Shown: in pieces, positions 1 to 10,512 of the stretch
Position numbering within the stretch: position 1 is the first letter of the stretch
Layout of the letters: each line of letters opens with the position of its first letter
From: Lachnospiraceae bacterium
GTDB lineage: Bacteria > Bacillota > Clostridia > Lachnospirales > Lachnospiraceae
Direction of reading: 5' to 3'
NCBI GenBank assembly: GCA_017399445.1
Contig: JAFQCM010000056.1
Span: 62,001 to 126,000, forward strand
DNA length: 64,000 nt
The notes under the pieces: generated by a model
What the model was told of the DNA's origin: nothing
What the model saw: the letters and a program-made list of their open reading frames with translations, nothing else
The model's database searches: none
Translations under genes and position numbers: made by a program

Positions 1-789
1 GGTACAATAGAAGAAGAATTTTCTATTTATCCTAAAGCACTATCAAACGCAGTAATTACACTGGATAAATCAAAGTATTATTGGGATGGCATGACAGAAG
101 AAGTGAATCCTCAGGTTAAATCAGTAGTAATGGACGGCAAAACACTGATTGCTGGAAAAGACTATATAATTGGAAAGTATGAAGATAATGACAAGATAAC
201 TAGTCAGGCATATGTTACAATAATTGGACTAGGAAACTATACAGCTCATGAACAAAAACAGTTTTCTATCTATTATAATTTAAAGAAAAATAGTAAAAAT
301 CTGGATATAGATGTAAGTAAAAAATCTTATACAGGAAAAGCAGTAAAACCTTCATTGACAGTTTCTTATCGAAATGGTGATGGCTGGAGTACTATTAGCA
401 AAAATAATTATAAAGTTACTTACAGCAATAATAAAAAAGTTGGAAAAAATGCAAAGGTTACAATTACTGGAAAAGGATTGTATGAAGGAACTGTAACAAA
501 AAAATTCACAATCACACCACAAAAGCCAAAGGTAAAGAAAAGTGGAAAACTGTTGAAAATCAGTAACTATCAGGGTGGTGCAGAAGTTCGTATAGCATAT
601 ACTGTTACCAAGAATGGAAAGAAACAACGAGGAACTTTGGTTTGCAAGGCAAAAGATTATAAAAAGAACAAAGGTGTAAATTTATCAAAACTTATTAAAA
701 AGTATAAAGGAAAAGCTATTACAATTACAGTAACCATGAAAATAAATGGTGTTGAAAGTGAGAAGTCTAAGGAAATTGTGGTAAGATAA
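1..789 (+). CDS. Secreted Ig-like repeat protein, C-terminal part (5' end outside window)
   Basis: The reading frame is open from base 1 to a TAA at 787-789, so only the last 262 codons are present and the true start lies upstream. Two repeat-like beta modules are visible, each with a K-x-Y-x-G-K-A-V-K-P type opening and a K-F-T-I type ending, followed by a lysine-rich C-terminal region. Such modules are common in Lachnospiraceae surface proteins, where they act as stalks or adhesion domains. No catalytic motif, sortase signal or membrane anchor is visible at the C-terminus. The function is unknown; surface localisation is inferred from the module type and from the secreted proteins that follow. 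Confidence 0.75.
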   Translation, partial: GTIEEEFSIYPKALSNAVITLDKSKYYWDGMTEEVNPQVKSVVMDGKTLIAGKDYIIGKYEDNDKITSQAYVTIIGLGNYTAHEQKQFSIYYNLKKNSKNLDIDVSKKSYTGKAVKPSLTVSYRNGDGWSTISKNNYKVTYSNNKKVGKNAKVTITGKGLYEGTVTKKFTITPQKPKVKKSGKLLKISNYQGGAEVRIAYTVTKNGKKQRGTLVCKAKDYKKNKGVNLSKLIKKYKGKAITITVTMKINGVESEKSKEIVVR

Positions 790-831
790 AAGTGTAAAAA
801 TAAGTAATATTAGGAAAGGAAATTAAGTAAG

Positions 832-1719
832 ATGAAAAAGAAATTATTAGTAACATTGTTAGCAGTATCCATGACATCTGCAATGCTTACCGGATGTCTC
901 CCAAAGCCAACATACAATCCGGAAAACGATATCGTAGATGAGTATAATAACGATTTCGAGGATGAAATAGATGAATTAAATGATAGTATGGATGAATTAA
1001 ATGATGAGTTGGAAGATATGACAACTTCTGAAACTGATTCAAAAGAGTCTGAAGAAGATACTACAGAAGATAAAGAAGATGCAATAGAAGAGGAAAATAC
1101 AGACGAAACTAATGAAGAGGAAGCAGATGCCTCAGAGCAGGAGGAAGCAAAAGAGGATGCAGATAAAAAAGCAGATACAACAGTTAGCGATGAACTTTCA
1201 GCAAATTGGGCAGATCTGCAGTTCCAGTTAGAAGGTCAGGTATTAACTTTGCCTTGCGATTACAAGGATATTGAAGCATTAGGATATTCCGTTGACTTAA
1301 GCGATTATGGATATGAAAACGGATATATTTTAAATCCAAATGATAAAACTTATTCTACTATTGATTTAGAAAATGCAGAAGGAGCAGAAATTACAGTAGG
1401 ATTTATTAATACTGGAGATGAGGCAAAAGATATTCTGGAATGTCAGATTTGGTCAATAGGCTCAAGAACCACATATGTTGATGCTGTTCCTGATCTTGTA
1501 TTCCCAGGCGGTATCACATGGGGAGCAACTTTGGAAGAGGTGGAAGCAGCATATGGCACACTAGACGAAGAGGATATTTATACATCAGATTTGGGATATA
1601 AGAGCTATTCATATGAAGATTTTGAAGATAATGATAAATATCTTGACGTAGAAATTTATACCAATGATCCGGATGGAAAATATGAAGGTGTTACAGGACT
1701 AGAAATAAAATATTACTAA
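832..1719 (+). CDS. Acidic lipoprotein of unknown function
   Basis: The 295-residue product begins with a lipoprotein signal peptide whose lipobox is L-T-G-C (Cys about residue 22), so it should be lipid-anchored outside the cell. Residues about 35-120 are extremely rich in Glu, Asp, Ser and Thr and probably form a disordered spacer. The C-terminal 170 residues look folded and include a segment resembling repeats that compare a predicted curve shape (G-x-x-W-G-A-T-L-E-E-V), seen in many uncharacterised Clostridia lipoproteins. An AGGAAAGG ribosome site precedes the ATG. It lies 42 bp after the preceding surface protein and is followed by a terminator, so the two may be co-transcribed. Confidence 0.8.
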   Translation: MKKKLLVTLLAVSMTSAMLTGCLPKPTYNPENDIVDEYNNDFEDEIDELNDSMDELNDELEDMTTSETDSKESEEDTTEDKEDAIEEENTDETNEEEADASEQEEAKEDADKKADTTVSDELSANWADLQFQLEGQVLTLPCDYKDIEALGYSVDLSDYGYENGYILNPNDKTYSTIDLENAEGAEITVGFINTGDEAKDILECQIWSIGSRTTYVDAVPDLVFPGGITWGATLEEVEAAYGTLDEEDIYTSDLGYKSYSYEDFEDNDKYLDVEIYTNDPDGKYEGVTGLEIKYY

Positions 1720-1734
1720 AATAAATAAGCAACC

Positions 1735-1783
1735 CCTGCAGCTGTTGAATTCTAAAAATGATTTAGCAGTTGCAGGTTTTTTT
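1735..1783 (+). terminator. Rho-independent terminator
   Basis: An imperfect 12-bp stem (left arm 1735-1746, right arm 1765-1776, with G-U pairs) is followed by seven T residues. It ends the transcript of the lipoprotein gene. Confidence 0.85.
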
Positions 1784-1876
1784 GATGTAAAAAAACATAT
1801 ATTTTATCACGAATTTTAGAAAGTTTTACTCAAAATCTTCTTTGTTCAGACAAATCTTTAAAAAGGCAAGAATATA

Positions 1877-1905
1877 TTGACAAGTGACAAGCAAAAGAGT
1901 AAAAT
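1877..1905 (+). promoter_or_regulatory. Sigma-A type promoter for the giant Ig-like protein
   Basis: TTGACA (1877-1882) and TAAAAT (1900-1905) are separated by 17 bp. This leaves a long 5' UTR of about 175 nt before the ATG at 2090. I see no recognisable riboswitch in that leader, which is otherwise A/T-rich. Confidence 0.6.
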
Positions 1906-2089
1906 TTCCTTAGAGTTCAGCGAGAGGGTTTCAAGTGAGTAAAGGTAAATGGGGAAAGTATTTTAATAGATGTATATAAAAAAAACATAATTATATACTT
2001 ATATTAATTGCTATCATTATTCTACAAGAAACAAATCAGTTTCGTTAATCTCTGTAAAAACTTATAATTAATAATATTGGAGGAAAAGT

Positions 2090-5000
2090 ATGAAGAAACG
2101 TATGAAAATGTTGGCATTATTGCTGGCGACTGCAGTTACTACTACATCGGTTCCATACCAGAATGTGGTGTTAGCAGAAACCAAGGAAGTTGAGGAAAGC
2201 AATGATTTTTCTGCTTATGAAGCAGCCATTGCACAATTTGCTCTTGGAGCAGAAGAAGTGTCAAAAGATGCACCTACTCCTATCAAAGGAGTATACTGGA
2301 ATAATGGGGACGCTGAAGAGTCTTCAGAGTATACATATTCCGATGATTTGAGAACAAAACAACAGAATAACATTTTTAAGGGGAATAGTGTACTTGATTC
2401 ATCATGGATTAGTGTTTCAACTGGTACAGAATTAAGTTATGATCAAGCAACATTAAGGGAACGATTAGGGTTTGATAGTGAAAATGATAATATTGATATT
2501 GACGTAAACTATGGTTATCAGTGGTATAGTATCAGTCAGGATGGTACAGTACAAGAAGAATCTACATCAGATTATGTAGATCCAAGCTTTAATAAAAGTG
2601 ATGTAAAGAAAACATATCTATGCCAGGTTAGCATAGAATCTATAGAAGTATATGACTCAGAAAATTGGGATTCATATACATTTAGTCAGTCCGAACTGAA
2701 TGACAAGGGAATATTTACAATAGTAAATAAGATTTTTAGTTTTGAATATGTAGAGGATGAGTCTTCAAAGGTTCTTTTGGCATATAATACAAGTGAAATG
2801 TCAGATGAGGAAAAGGAGAAGCTTAGCAAGAATGGTGCTGTATATACCCAGGAATATGAGTATAATGACTCATATACACGTGAGTCTTTGTCTCCTTATA
2901 GTGCAAGTATGCAAACGTACAATGTATATCGTGCACTTGAAGATTCCAATTTGCCAAATGGAGTGGACAGTAACATAGAGTATGCATGGTATATGGAAGA
3001 TGCTCAGGGAAATCGTACACTGGTGTTAGATGACGAAGGAGAACCGGTGACAAATAGTTATTATTATGGGAATGCATATGCAAAGGATGGGGAAACAACC
3101 TATATTTGTGTGCGCACATTAAAGAGCATTAACTATGAAATTTATGATGATGAACTTGGAGAATATGTTGAACATAACATAGAACTAAATGATGAAACGT
3201 TACCGGCAGGTTACTCTAACACGATAGAAGATGTTTTTAAAATTAAATATACCGGATTAACAAAAGAGGATTTTGAAAATGGTTCTGCAAACTTATCCAA
3301 CTATTTTACCGGAGTAGACAGTTTAGAAGATAGAACTGTTAGTTTTGAAAGTTTTGATGATAGTGAATACTATGATGCAGAAAGTCTATGGGTAGAGGAT
3401 TACAATGCATCTATGAAACAGACCTGGACAGCATATTTTACTGATGGAACTCAAAATGTACGTTCCACATCAACGAGTGATTATGGTGATGAATATCGTA
3501 TTAGAACATATGAAGATGTTTATGAAACAGAAGAATCCGAAAATACCACAAGAAAGTATGTGGATCATTATGTATATCAGGTAGAATTGATGTATAACGG
3601 CATTGTGGTAGATACCATTAGTAAAAATATAGATGTATCTTATGAACCATTTACATTATACAACGAAGAAAATCAGACAGTATCCGTGCGTAATAATGGA
3701 AAGTATACTTTTACTGTAAATGCAGAAATTGTTGATACAGGATATTGTCAGGGATTGAAATATCAGTGGTATAGTGTTGATAAAGATGGAAAAGAAACCG
3801 TATTGGAAGGTGAAACAGATAATACGTTAAAGAAAAAAATCACAGATCCATCTATTAAATACAAATGTAAAGTAACAGGAGTTATGAGTGAAGATTATGC
3901 AGGACCTGTAGCTGTGAAAGAAGCAAGTTTTTCTGTTGTAACATCATCCGGCTACAGATTGATTAATCGTACTTTTTCCGAACTTTCCAGAAAACCAGGA
4001 GAAGATGCGACATTCTCTGTTGAAACATCAGTAGATGATGGATATAGTGTAAATTATAAATGGGAAAGATATGATGGAACCGATGAAACAGGAAAACAGA
4101 AAATTACAGAAATTGGTACAGAGTCAACCTGTACAGTAACAGACTTGAAAGAAGAAGATTTCGGTTCTAAATATGACTCTACAACCGGAAAATGGTGGCG
4201 TTACCGAGTTACTGCAAGTGTATGTAAGAATGGTGAAACAGAGCCGGTAGAAACATATGTATACTATAGTGAATTAGAAAATGAGTTAGAAAACTTTGAT
4301 ATCAGTTGTGAAAGCTTTGAAAAGACAGTATATAAGGGAGAAGATGCAGAGCTTCGTGTAACTTATTCACAAAATGATAGTTATACAATGGTGCCACAGT
4401 GGTATATGGAAGTAGCAACTACAAAAGGAACATGTCCGGATGGAAGTACATTTGTTAGCCTAGATCCAAAATTTAAAGAAGTAGAGTATGATGAGTTAAG
4501 TGATTGGGATACAGGTAGTACGGATGAAAATGGAAATGTAATCTATGAAAGAATATATTACAAGAAGGTTGTTCCAGATGAAGCGTTGAGTCTTAGTGAT
4601 GATAAGAAAACATTAACAGTAAAAGATGCAGCTAATCCAGGAAGATATCTGTGCTATGTTAATATCTACAAGAACTCTGAAATGGAAAAGGCAGAGGAAG
4701 AAAGAGTACGTTATAATTGTGAGAAACTTGAAATGTCTGTAAATGAAAAAACTGACCTGGTAGCATATATGAAGTCTGGAAGTGATATAAAGGTTGTTCA
4801 GGGAGAAAATGCAGCATTTGTAGTAAATGGGGCAAACTTTAATACCACAGCCTGCCCAATCACATATGTATGGGAAAAGTATAATAAAGAAAAAGATGCA
4901 TATGAGGTAATTGCAGATGCAAATACAAATCAGTTAAGCTTTGAAAAAGTTAAAGCAACGGATTATGGAAAGTATCGCGTTACAGTAAAAGATGAGGCAG

Positions 5001-7819
5001 AAAAGACAGTCTTTGAATTAAGCTTAACAGAAAAGCTTAAGGATGTGGTTGTAAATAGTCCATCCTATACAAAGTATACTCCAAAGGTTGGAGAAACTGT
5101 CACAATGAAGGCAGAAACTAACTTGACAGAACTAGATAAGGTGTTCTATGAGTGGTATCGCATAGAAACTACATATGATGGTAGTGATTATTGGGAATTG
5201 ATTAATCAGGACACAGATACTTATACACTCAATGTAAGAGATAGTAAAGATTACACAACTTATAAATGTATTGTTTCTTATAAGAGTGGTGGAACGAATT
5301 ATGAACAGAGTTATATATATACAGTAGAAAATAGCCACCCATTTAGTTTGGATAATACCACATTGACAACACAGTACAAGAAATTAGGTGACAGTGCTAC
5401 CTATGGTGTACGTGCCTTGTATAAAGATACACAGATTTCAGCGGATAATCTTACATATCAATGGTATCGAGAAGTTTCCGATGATAAATATGAAAAGATA
5501 GAAGGAGCAACCAGTAGTACTTATCAGGTGTCAAATATTCAGGTAAAGGACTTTGGCAATATAAAATGTGTGGTAAATGATAAAGTGAATGGAAACTCAG
5601 AATCAATGTATTTTGATACATTACTTTATACAGAATCATATTTGCGTACAGAGGATGAAACTGTTTATGGAGTAAAGGGAAGTGCTGTAACATTACAGCC
5701 GGAAATCATCAACCCGGAAGCTGCCGGATACACTTACCAATGGTATCGTTATGGTGAAGAAGAGGAACACGGCTATTGGGATGAAGAATGGAATGATGAT
5801 ACAGAAGAGTGGGAAGAGGTATATCATACTTATTATACATATGGTCCTCGTCATATTGTTTATGGTGAAGTTTCCGATAAATTAGATATAAAAGATGTAA
5901 TGGATGGAGACCTTACAAAATATGAATGTGTGATTTCCTATAATGGAATGAAAGTAATGACTTATAAAGTGCGGTTGGCAGAAAAGACATCTACAAGCAA
6001 TATTCAGGTGGATAGTCAGAGAATAAGATTGACAGCACCAGTGAAACAACGTGCAGAATTGAAAGTAGTAGCAAAATCATTGGACGGTTCAGAATTAAAA
6101 TATCAGTGGTATAAGGGATATGCGGATGATGAAGAGGATGAACTTCTTGCTATTGGAAATGCTACAAAAGATACATTAGTTATTGAACAGGTTACAGCTG
6201 AGGATTATGGAAGCTACATATGTAAAATCTCTGACAAGAATGGACAGTCTGTAACTGTTACAGTAATTCTTTCACGTACTACCAATATGAATGTGTCCAC
6301 AGATTCTTATAATGTAGATGATACTGTTGGATATGCAACATCTTTTGGTGGAAATGTTACATTAAAAGCAAGTGCAAGCATCGCAGAAGGCGAAACACTG
6401 TTCTATCAGTGGTATAAAGGTGATAAGAAGTTATATGGAGAAACCGGAGCAACATTAACACTTACTAATGTAACCAAAGATGACCTTGGAGAATACAAAT
6501 GTAATATTAGTGATGTGGAGAATAATAGTGAGAACTTATATTATCTTGTTTATGTAGATACAGGTTTGAATGCTGTACAGAGCGTTAGCACTGTGGAAGA
6601 AGCAGCAGATGGAAGTGCATTAATGTATGTGGAAGCAGTTGCAAATCCAGGAGAAACAATCACTTACCAGTGGAGTAAATTGGATGAAGAAAAAGACGAG
6701 TATATAGATATTGCAGGAGCAAATTCTTCCCAGTACAAAATAGTACAGGTTAATAATAAGGATTATGGAGAATATCGTTGTGTTGTATCTACTGTTGGAG
6801 AATCTTATCAATATGAATTTAGTCTCAATCCAACATATGCTTCTGAAGCTGATCGCAGTTATGCTCAGACAGGGGATAAGGTTACTATAAGTGCTAAGAT
6901 TAATAATCCGGCAGCAGATGGAAATTATACATATCAGTGGTACGCTGAGGATCCAAAAACCGGAGCATATATGATTACGGATTGTACCAGCGCTGTGTAT
7001 ACAACAAAAGCACCAAGTGTTAATGTTGGTTCTGACGGATATAAAACAGTAGGATATAAATGTGTAATTACCAATGGAGGTAAAACATATACATGTAAAG
7101 CATCCGTTAGAGTTCTGCGTAAAATGGATAAAAATACTACAAAACTTCCAGAAACAGAACGTCCATTTTCAAAGACATATGATGTACAGAATTATTGTAT
7201 ACCAAATGCCAAGATTCTTGATGTCGTTTTTGAAGCAGGAAGTGATATTCCTACCATTATAGATGGTGATGGTGATACTGCTGTATATACAAGTTCATAC
7301 ATTAATGGAAACTTTACTTGTAGAGTAGCAGGTGATACAGTAATTTTCTTATATAAGAATAGTATAAGTAACGGAGCAGGATATAAGGTTAGTAGTATTA
7401 AAGCGGTAGTAGATGTAACACCTACTGTTACCAATAAACCAACACCTACTGTTACCAATAAACCAACACCTACCGGTACCAAGAAGGCAACACCTACGCC
7501 AACGCCAAAGGCAACAAAAACTACTGCACCTGGAAAACCAACGCTTAAGTCAGTAACAAATGTTAAAGGTAAGAAAATGACTGTTAAAATAAGTAAAAAA
7601 GTAAAAGGAGCAGCAGGATATCAGATTACTTATGCAACCAATGCAACCTTTAAAAAGAATAAGAAGAATGTGAATATGACTGCTACTTCCAAAACTATCA
7701 AAAATCTGAAAAAAGGTACAACCTATTATGTAAAGGTACGTGCTTATGCAAAAGATAGTAAAGGTAAAAAAGTTTATGGTGCATATTCAAAAGTTAAGAA
7801 GGTTAAGATTAAAAAATAA
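2090..7819 (+). CDS. Giant secreted protein with about 13 Ig-like modules and C-terminal Fn3-like domain
   Basis: This 1909-residue protein starts with a signal peptide (cleavage probably after V-L-A, about residue 29) and has a strong GGAGG ribosome site. The body is a series of about 13 Ig-like modules. Each is marked by a Y-Q-W-Y type tryptophan motif and, 40-60 residues later, a Y-x-C-x-V type strand, the pattern of bacterial Ig folds. Near residue 1780 a Thr-Pro linker with V-T-N-K-P-T-P-T repeats leads to a lysine-rich fibronectin type III-like domain at the extreme C-terminus. There is no LPXTG motif or transmembrane anchor, so attachment is probably non-covalent through the basic C-terminus. 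The role is likely adhesion or surface scaffolding; no enzyme domain was seen. Confidence 0.85.
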   Translation: MKKRMKMLALLLATAVTTTSVPYQNVVLAETKEVEESNDFSAYEAAIAQFALGAEEVSKDAPTPIKGVYWNNGDAEESSEYTYSDDLRTKQQNNIFKGNSVLDSSWISVSTGTELSYDQATLRERLGFDSENDNIDIDVNYGYQWYSISQDGTVQEESTSDYVDPSFNKSDVKKTYLCQVSIESIEVYDSENWDSYTFSQSELNDKGIFTIVNKIFSFEYVEDESSKVLLAYNTSEMSDEEKEKLSKNGAVYTQEYEYNDSYTRESLSPYSASMQTYNVYRALEDSNLPNGVDSNIEYAWYMEDAQGNRTLVLDDEGEPVTNSYYYGNAYAKDGETTYICVRTLKSINYEIYDDELGEYVEHNIELNDETLPAGYSNTIEDVFKIKYTGLTKEDFENGSANLSNYFTGVDSLEDRTVSFESFDDSEYYDAESLWVEDYNASMKQTWTAYFTDGTQNVRSTSTSDYGDEYRIRTYEDVYETEESENTTRKYVDHYVYQVELMYNGIVVDTISKNIDVSYEPFTLYNEENQTVSVRNNGKYTFTVNAEIVDTGYCQGLKYQWYSVDKDGKETVLEGETDNTLKKKITDPSIKYKCKVTGVMSEDYAGPVAVKEASFSVVTSSGYRLINRTFSELSRKPGEDATFSVETSVDDGYSVNYKWERYDGTDETGKQKITEIGTESTCTVTDLKEEDFGSKYDSTTGKWWRYRVTASVCKNGETEPVETYVYYSELENELENFDISCESFEKTVYKGEDAELRVTYSQNDSYTMVPQWYMEVATTKGTCPDGSTFVSLDPKFKEVEYDELSDWDTGSTDENGNVIYERIYYKKVVPDEALSLSDDKKTLTVKDAANPGRYLCYVNIYKNSEMEKAEEERVRYNCEKLEMSVNEKTDLVAYMKSGSDIKVVQGENAAFVVNGANFNTTACPITYVWEKYNKEKDAYEVIADANTNQLSFEKVKATDYGKYRVTVKDEAEKTVFELSLTEKLKDVVVNSPSYTKYTPKVGETVTMKAETNLTELDKVFYEWYRIETTYDGSDYWELINQDTDTYTLNVRDSKDYTTYKCIVSYKSGGTNYEQSYIYTVENSHPFSLDNTTLTTQYKKLGDSATYGVRALYKDTQISADNLTYQWYREVSDDKYEKIEGATSSTYQVSNIQVKDFGNIKCVVNDKVNGNSESMYFDTLLYTESYLRTEDETVYGVKGSAVTLQPEIINPEAAGYTYQWYRYGEEEEHGYWDEEWNDDTEEWEEVYHTYYTYGPRHIVYGEVSDKLDIKDVMDGDLTKYECVISYNGMKVMTYKVRLAEKTSTSNIQVDSQRIRLTAPVKQRAELKVVAKSLDGSELKYQWYKGYADDEEDELLAIGNATKDTLVIEQVTAEDYGSYICKISDKNGQSVTVTVILSRTTNMNVSTDSYNVDDTVGYATSFGGNVTLKASASIAEGETLFYQWYKGDKKLYGETGATLTLTNVTKDDLGEYKCNISDVENNSENLYYLVYVDTGLNAVQSVSTVEEAADGSALMYVEAVANPGETITYQWSKLDEEKDEYIDIAGANSSQYKIVQVNNKDYGEYRCVVSTVGESYQYEFSLNPTYASEADRSYAQTGDKVTISAKINNPAADGNYTYQWYAEDPKTGAYMITDCTSAVYTTKAPSVNVGSDGYKTVGYKCVITNGGKTYTCKASVRVLRKMDKNTTKLPETERPFSKTYDVQNYCIPNAKILDVVFEAGSDIPTIIDGDGDTAVYTSSYINGNFTCRVAGDTVIFLYKNSISNGAGYKVSSIKAVVDVTPTVTNKPTPTVTNKPTPTGTKKATPTPTPKATKTTAPGKPTLKSVTNVKGKKMTVKISKKVKGAAGYQITYATNATFKKNKKNVNMTATSKTIKNLKKGTTYYVKVRAYAKDSKGKKVYGAYSKVKKVKIKK

Positions 7820-7862
7820 AAGTAAATAACAGGGAGTAAATTTCCCACAATAGTATATTAGA

Positions 7863-7904
7863 AGATGCGTTCTCAAAACAAATCATATGGGAACGCATCT
7901 TTTT
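7863..7904 (+). terminator. Rho-independent terminator
   Basis: The 12-nt arms 7863-7874 and 7889-7900 pair almost perfectly around a 14-nt loop and run into TTTT. Confidence 0.85.
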
Positions 7905-8083
7905 GCTTACAAGAGCAGTCACTTAGTTCTGGCTAATCAGGTTTGTATATATTCATTTCAACACTTTACTTACCTATCGGATTCCTATATAATAATAGCA
8001 TTATGAAAAGAGAAATGTATTATGCCAATAGAAGTAAGCTTGTGACTGAAAGGCTGGGTACAAAAATAAAAAGGAAAAGAGGT

Positions 8084-9592
8084 ATGAGAGTGAGAAAAAG
8101 AAGGATTTTTTTTGTATTGGCACTAATGCTGTATTCTGTGTTTTGCATGACGGGATGTGGCAGTGAAGTGAAACCATCTGATATTTCCGATATCGATGAT
8201 TTGGAAGGAAAAAAGATTGGGGTACAGATTGGAACTACAGGGGATATTTATGTGTCAGATTATGAAGGGGATGAGGCTGGCACTACCGTAGAGCGATACA
8301 ATAAGGGAAACGATGCCATATCTTCATTGAAGAATGGGAAAATTGATTGTGTAATCATCGATGAGGAACCTGCAAAAGCATATGTAAAGCGAAACAGTGA
8401 TTTAAGCATTTTAGAAGAAGAATTTGCAGTGGAAGAATATGCAATCTGTATTTCTAAAAAGAATACAGAATTAAAAGATGAGATTAATGTTGCTCTAAAG
8501 GAACTAAAAGAAGAGGGAACATTACAGAAAATTATTAATAGTTATATCAATGAACAGGATAGCGAATATCAGTATGAAAGTCCAAAAGGCCTTACCTATG
8601 AAAATGGTGAATTGGTGATGGCTACCAACGCAGCTTTTCCACCATATGAATATTATGAAAATAATGTAATTACCGGAATTGATGCAGATATGGCTACAGC
8701 AGTGGCAGATAAGTTAAATCGAAAATTAGTGATTGAAGATATGGATTTTGACGCTATTATCAATTCTGTGCAAGGTGGTAAGGCAGATATTGGTGTTGCC
8801 GGAATGACGGTTACAGAAGAACGATTGAAAAACATAGATTTTACAGATACTTATACTACTGCAAAACAGGTAATTGTAGTACGGAATGGAAATAACAATA
8901 CATTGCTTTCCATAAAGGACAGCTTTTATCAAAACTTTATAGAGGATAACCGTTATCAGTATATTTTAACAGGTCTTCGGAATACGATTATTATTGCCTT
9001 TTTAGCGGTAATCTTGGGAATTATCATAGGATTTGTGGTGGCTGTGATTCGAGCTACTTATGAAAAAACAGGTGGAATGAAATTCTTAAATTTCCTATGT
9101 GGTATTTATTTAACCATTATTCGTGGAACACCTGCTATGATTCAGTTGTTGATTATTTATTATGTAATTTTTGCTTCCACCAATATTAATAAAGTATTAG
9201 TAGCAGCACTGGCATTTGGAATCAATTCAGGTGCTTATGTGGCAGAAATTATTCGTGGGGGAATTATGGCTTTGGACAACGGACAGTTTGAAGGTGCAAG
9301 AAGTTTAGGTTTAACCCATGCACAGACGATGAGGTATATCATTCTTCCTCAAACCTTTAAAAATACATTGCCAGCATTGGCAAACGAGTTTATTGTGTTG
9401 TTAAAGGAGACATCTATCAGTGGTTATATTGGACTTCAAGATTTAACCATGGCAGGAAATATTATCCGTAGCAACACATATCAGGCATTTTTTCCGTTAA
9501 TTAGTGTTGCTTGCATTTATTTAGTTATTGTTATGATTTTAACAGCCGGAGTGAAAAAATTAGAAAGGAGTATGAAGAAGAATGAGCGATAG
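8084..9592 (+). CDS. Amino-acid ABC importer: lipid-anchored, circularly permuted binding domain fused to permease
   Basis: I place the start at the ATG at 8084 (purine-rich AAGGAAAAGAGG upstream), giving 503 residues. The frame is open back to 7943, but only this start puts the lipoprotein signal (lipobox M-T-G-C, Cys25) at the N-terminus. Residues about 38-124 match lobe 2 of polar amino-acid binding proteins ([10 protein letters not shown] and G-T-T-G-D-I; D93 of I-I-D-E-E-P), and 126-155 match the C-terminal helix of lobe 1. Residues 176-267 then match the N-terminal half of lobe 1 (A-A-F-P-P-Y-E-Y and [11 protein letters not shown]247). Lobe order is thus swapped relative to the family. 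Residues about 285-503 are a HisM/GlnP-type permease with the EAA-like loop G-A-R-S-L-G-L. It overlaps the ATPase gene by 11 bp. Specificity for a polar amino acid is inferred. Confidence 0.88.
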   Translation: MRVRKRRIFFVLALMLYSVFCMTGCGSEVKPSDISDIDDLEGKKIGVQIGTTGDIYVSDYEGDEAGTTVERYNKGNDAISSLKNGKIDCVIIDEEPAKAYVKRNSDLSILEEEFAVEEYAICISKKNTELKDEINVALKELKEEGTLQKIINSYINEQDSEYQYESPKGLTYENGELVMATNAAFPPYEYYENNVITGIDADMATAVADKLNRKLVIEDMDFDAIINSVQGGKADIGVAGMTVTEERLKNIDFTDTYTTAKQVIVVRNGNNNTLLSIKDSFYQNFIEDNRYQYILTGLRNTIIIAFLAVILGIIIGFVVAVIRATYEKTGGMKFLNFLCGIYLTIIRGTPAMIQLLIIYYVIFASTNINKVLVAALAFGINSGAYVAEIIRGGIMALDNGQFEGARSLGLTHAQTMRYIILPQTFKNTLPALANEFIVLLKETSISGYIGLQDLTMAGNIIRSNTYQAFFPLISVACIYLVIVMILTAGVKKLERSMKKNER

Positions 9593-10322
9593 GGATTGTA
9601 TTATAAAAGTAGAAAATGTTTCTAAGACCTTTGGAAACGATATGGTACTTGAAAATATTAATACTGAAATTTGCAAAGGTGATATTATTGCTATTATTGG
9701 ACCTTCCGGATGTGGAAAATCTACATTTATTCGTATGTTAAATATGTTAGAAAAGCCTAGTAAGGGAGATATTTATGTAGATGGTATTGATTTGTGTGAT
9801 CCCAAGGTGGATATCAATAAAATGCGTCAGAGAGTAGGAATGGTATTTCAACATTTTAATCTGTTTCCCAATATGACCATCAAAGAAAACATCACTTTAG
9901 CACCAGTGAAAACAAGGTTGATGGGAAAAGAAGAGGCTGACAAAAGAGCCGAGGAACTTTTAAACCGAGTAGGTCTTTTGGATAAGGCTGAGGCCTATCC
10001 TGACAGTTTATCCGGTGGTCAGAAACAACGAATTGCCATTGTTAGGGCACTTGCCATGAATCCGGAAATTCTTTTGTTTGATGAACCTACCTCCGCCTTA
10101 GATCCGGAAATGGTAGGGGAAGTTTTGAATCTTATGCGGGATTTGGCAAAGGAAGGTATGACCATGGTGGTGGTAACCCATGAAATGGGATTTGCAAAAG
10201 AAGTGGCAAACCGTGTAATGTTTTTTGATGAAAAAATAATCAAAGAGGAAGGAAGTCCGGAAGATATCTTCGGTTCCCCTAAGAGCCCAAGACTTCGGAG
10301 TTTTTTGAATAGTGTACTTTGA
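9582..10322 (+). CDS. glnQ: Amino-acid ABC transporter ATP-binding protein
   Basis: The 246-residue cytoplasmic ATPase powers the preceding fused binding protein/permease. It has Walker [10 protein letters not shown] near residue 40, a Q-loop in M-V-F-Q-H-F-N-L-F, the signature L-S-G-G-Q-K-Q-R, Walker [12 protein letters not shown] and the switch histidine in V-T-H-E-M. Length and motifs are those of the GlnQ/HisP polar amino-acid family. The start overlaps the permease end by 11 bp, indicating translational coupling. A terminator follows. The gene symbol is by family; the substrate is not proven. Confidence 0.9.
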   Translation: MSDRDCIIKVENVSKTFGNDMVLENINTEICKGDIIAIIGPSGCGKSTFIRMLNMLEKPSKGDIYVDGIDLCDPKVDINKMRQRVGMVFQHFNLFPNMTIKENITLAPVKTRLMGKEEADKRAEELLNRVGLLDKAEAYPDSLSGGQKQRIAIVRALAMNPEILLFDEPTSALDPEMVGEVLNLMRDLAKEGMTMVVVTHEMGFAKEVANRVMFFDEKIIKEEGSPEDIFGSPKSPRLRSFLNSVL

Positions 10323-10377
10323 ATGTGAACCTTTAATTTAAAAATGCTTCGTAGTTAGAGATGCGAATCATTAATTT

Positions 10378-10407
10378 CAGGGAGATAAGTTTTTATCTCC
10401 CTGTTTT
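10378..10407 (+). terminator. Rho-independent terminator
   Basis: A perfect 11-bp stem (10378-10388 with 10393-10403) with a 4-nt loop is followed by a T-run. It terminates the amino-acid transporter operon. Confidence 0.9.
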
Positions 10408-10423
10408 ACTTGGAGGAGGAAAA

Positions 10424-10483
10424 ATGGATTTTTATAGCGAAGTTTTTAAGGGTATAATAAACAACCCAACCAGAATAAACTAG
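10424..10483 (+). CDS. Possible 19-residue peptide ORF with strong ribosome site
   Basis: An ATG at 10424 follows TGGAGGAGG with good spacing and opens a 19-codon frame (begins M-D-F-Y-S-E-V-F) ending in TAG at 10481-10483, 29 bp before the LysM/GH18 gene. It could be a leader peptide coupled to the next gene, which itself has a weak ribosome site. It could also be the relic of an older gene start. No homologue is known to me. Confidence 0.25.
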   Translation: MDFYSEVFKGIINNPTRIN

Positions 10484-10512
10484 AATGATACCATCATAAA
10501 GGCTAAAAATCA

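Noticed and set aside
1784..2089. Riboswitch in the long leader of the giant Ig-like protein
   Set aside because: No motif of known riboswitch classes (including c-di-GMP, glycine and SAM types) could be found by eye.
7943..8083. N-terminal extension of the fused binding protein/permease
   Set aside because: It would bury the lipoprotein signal behind 47 residues, and no ribosome site precedes it.
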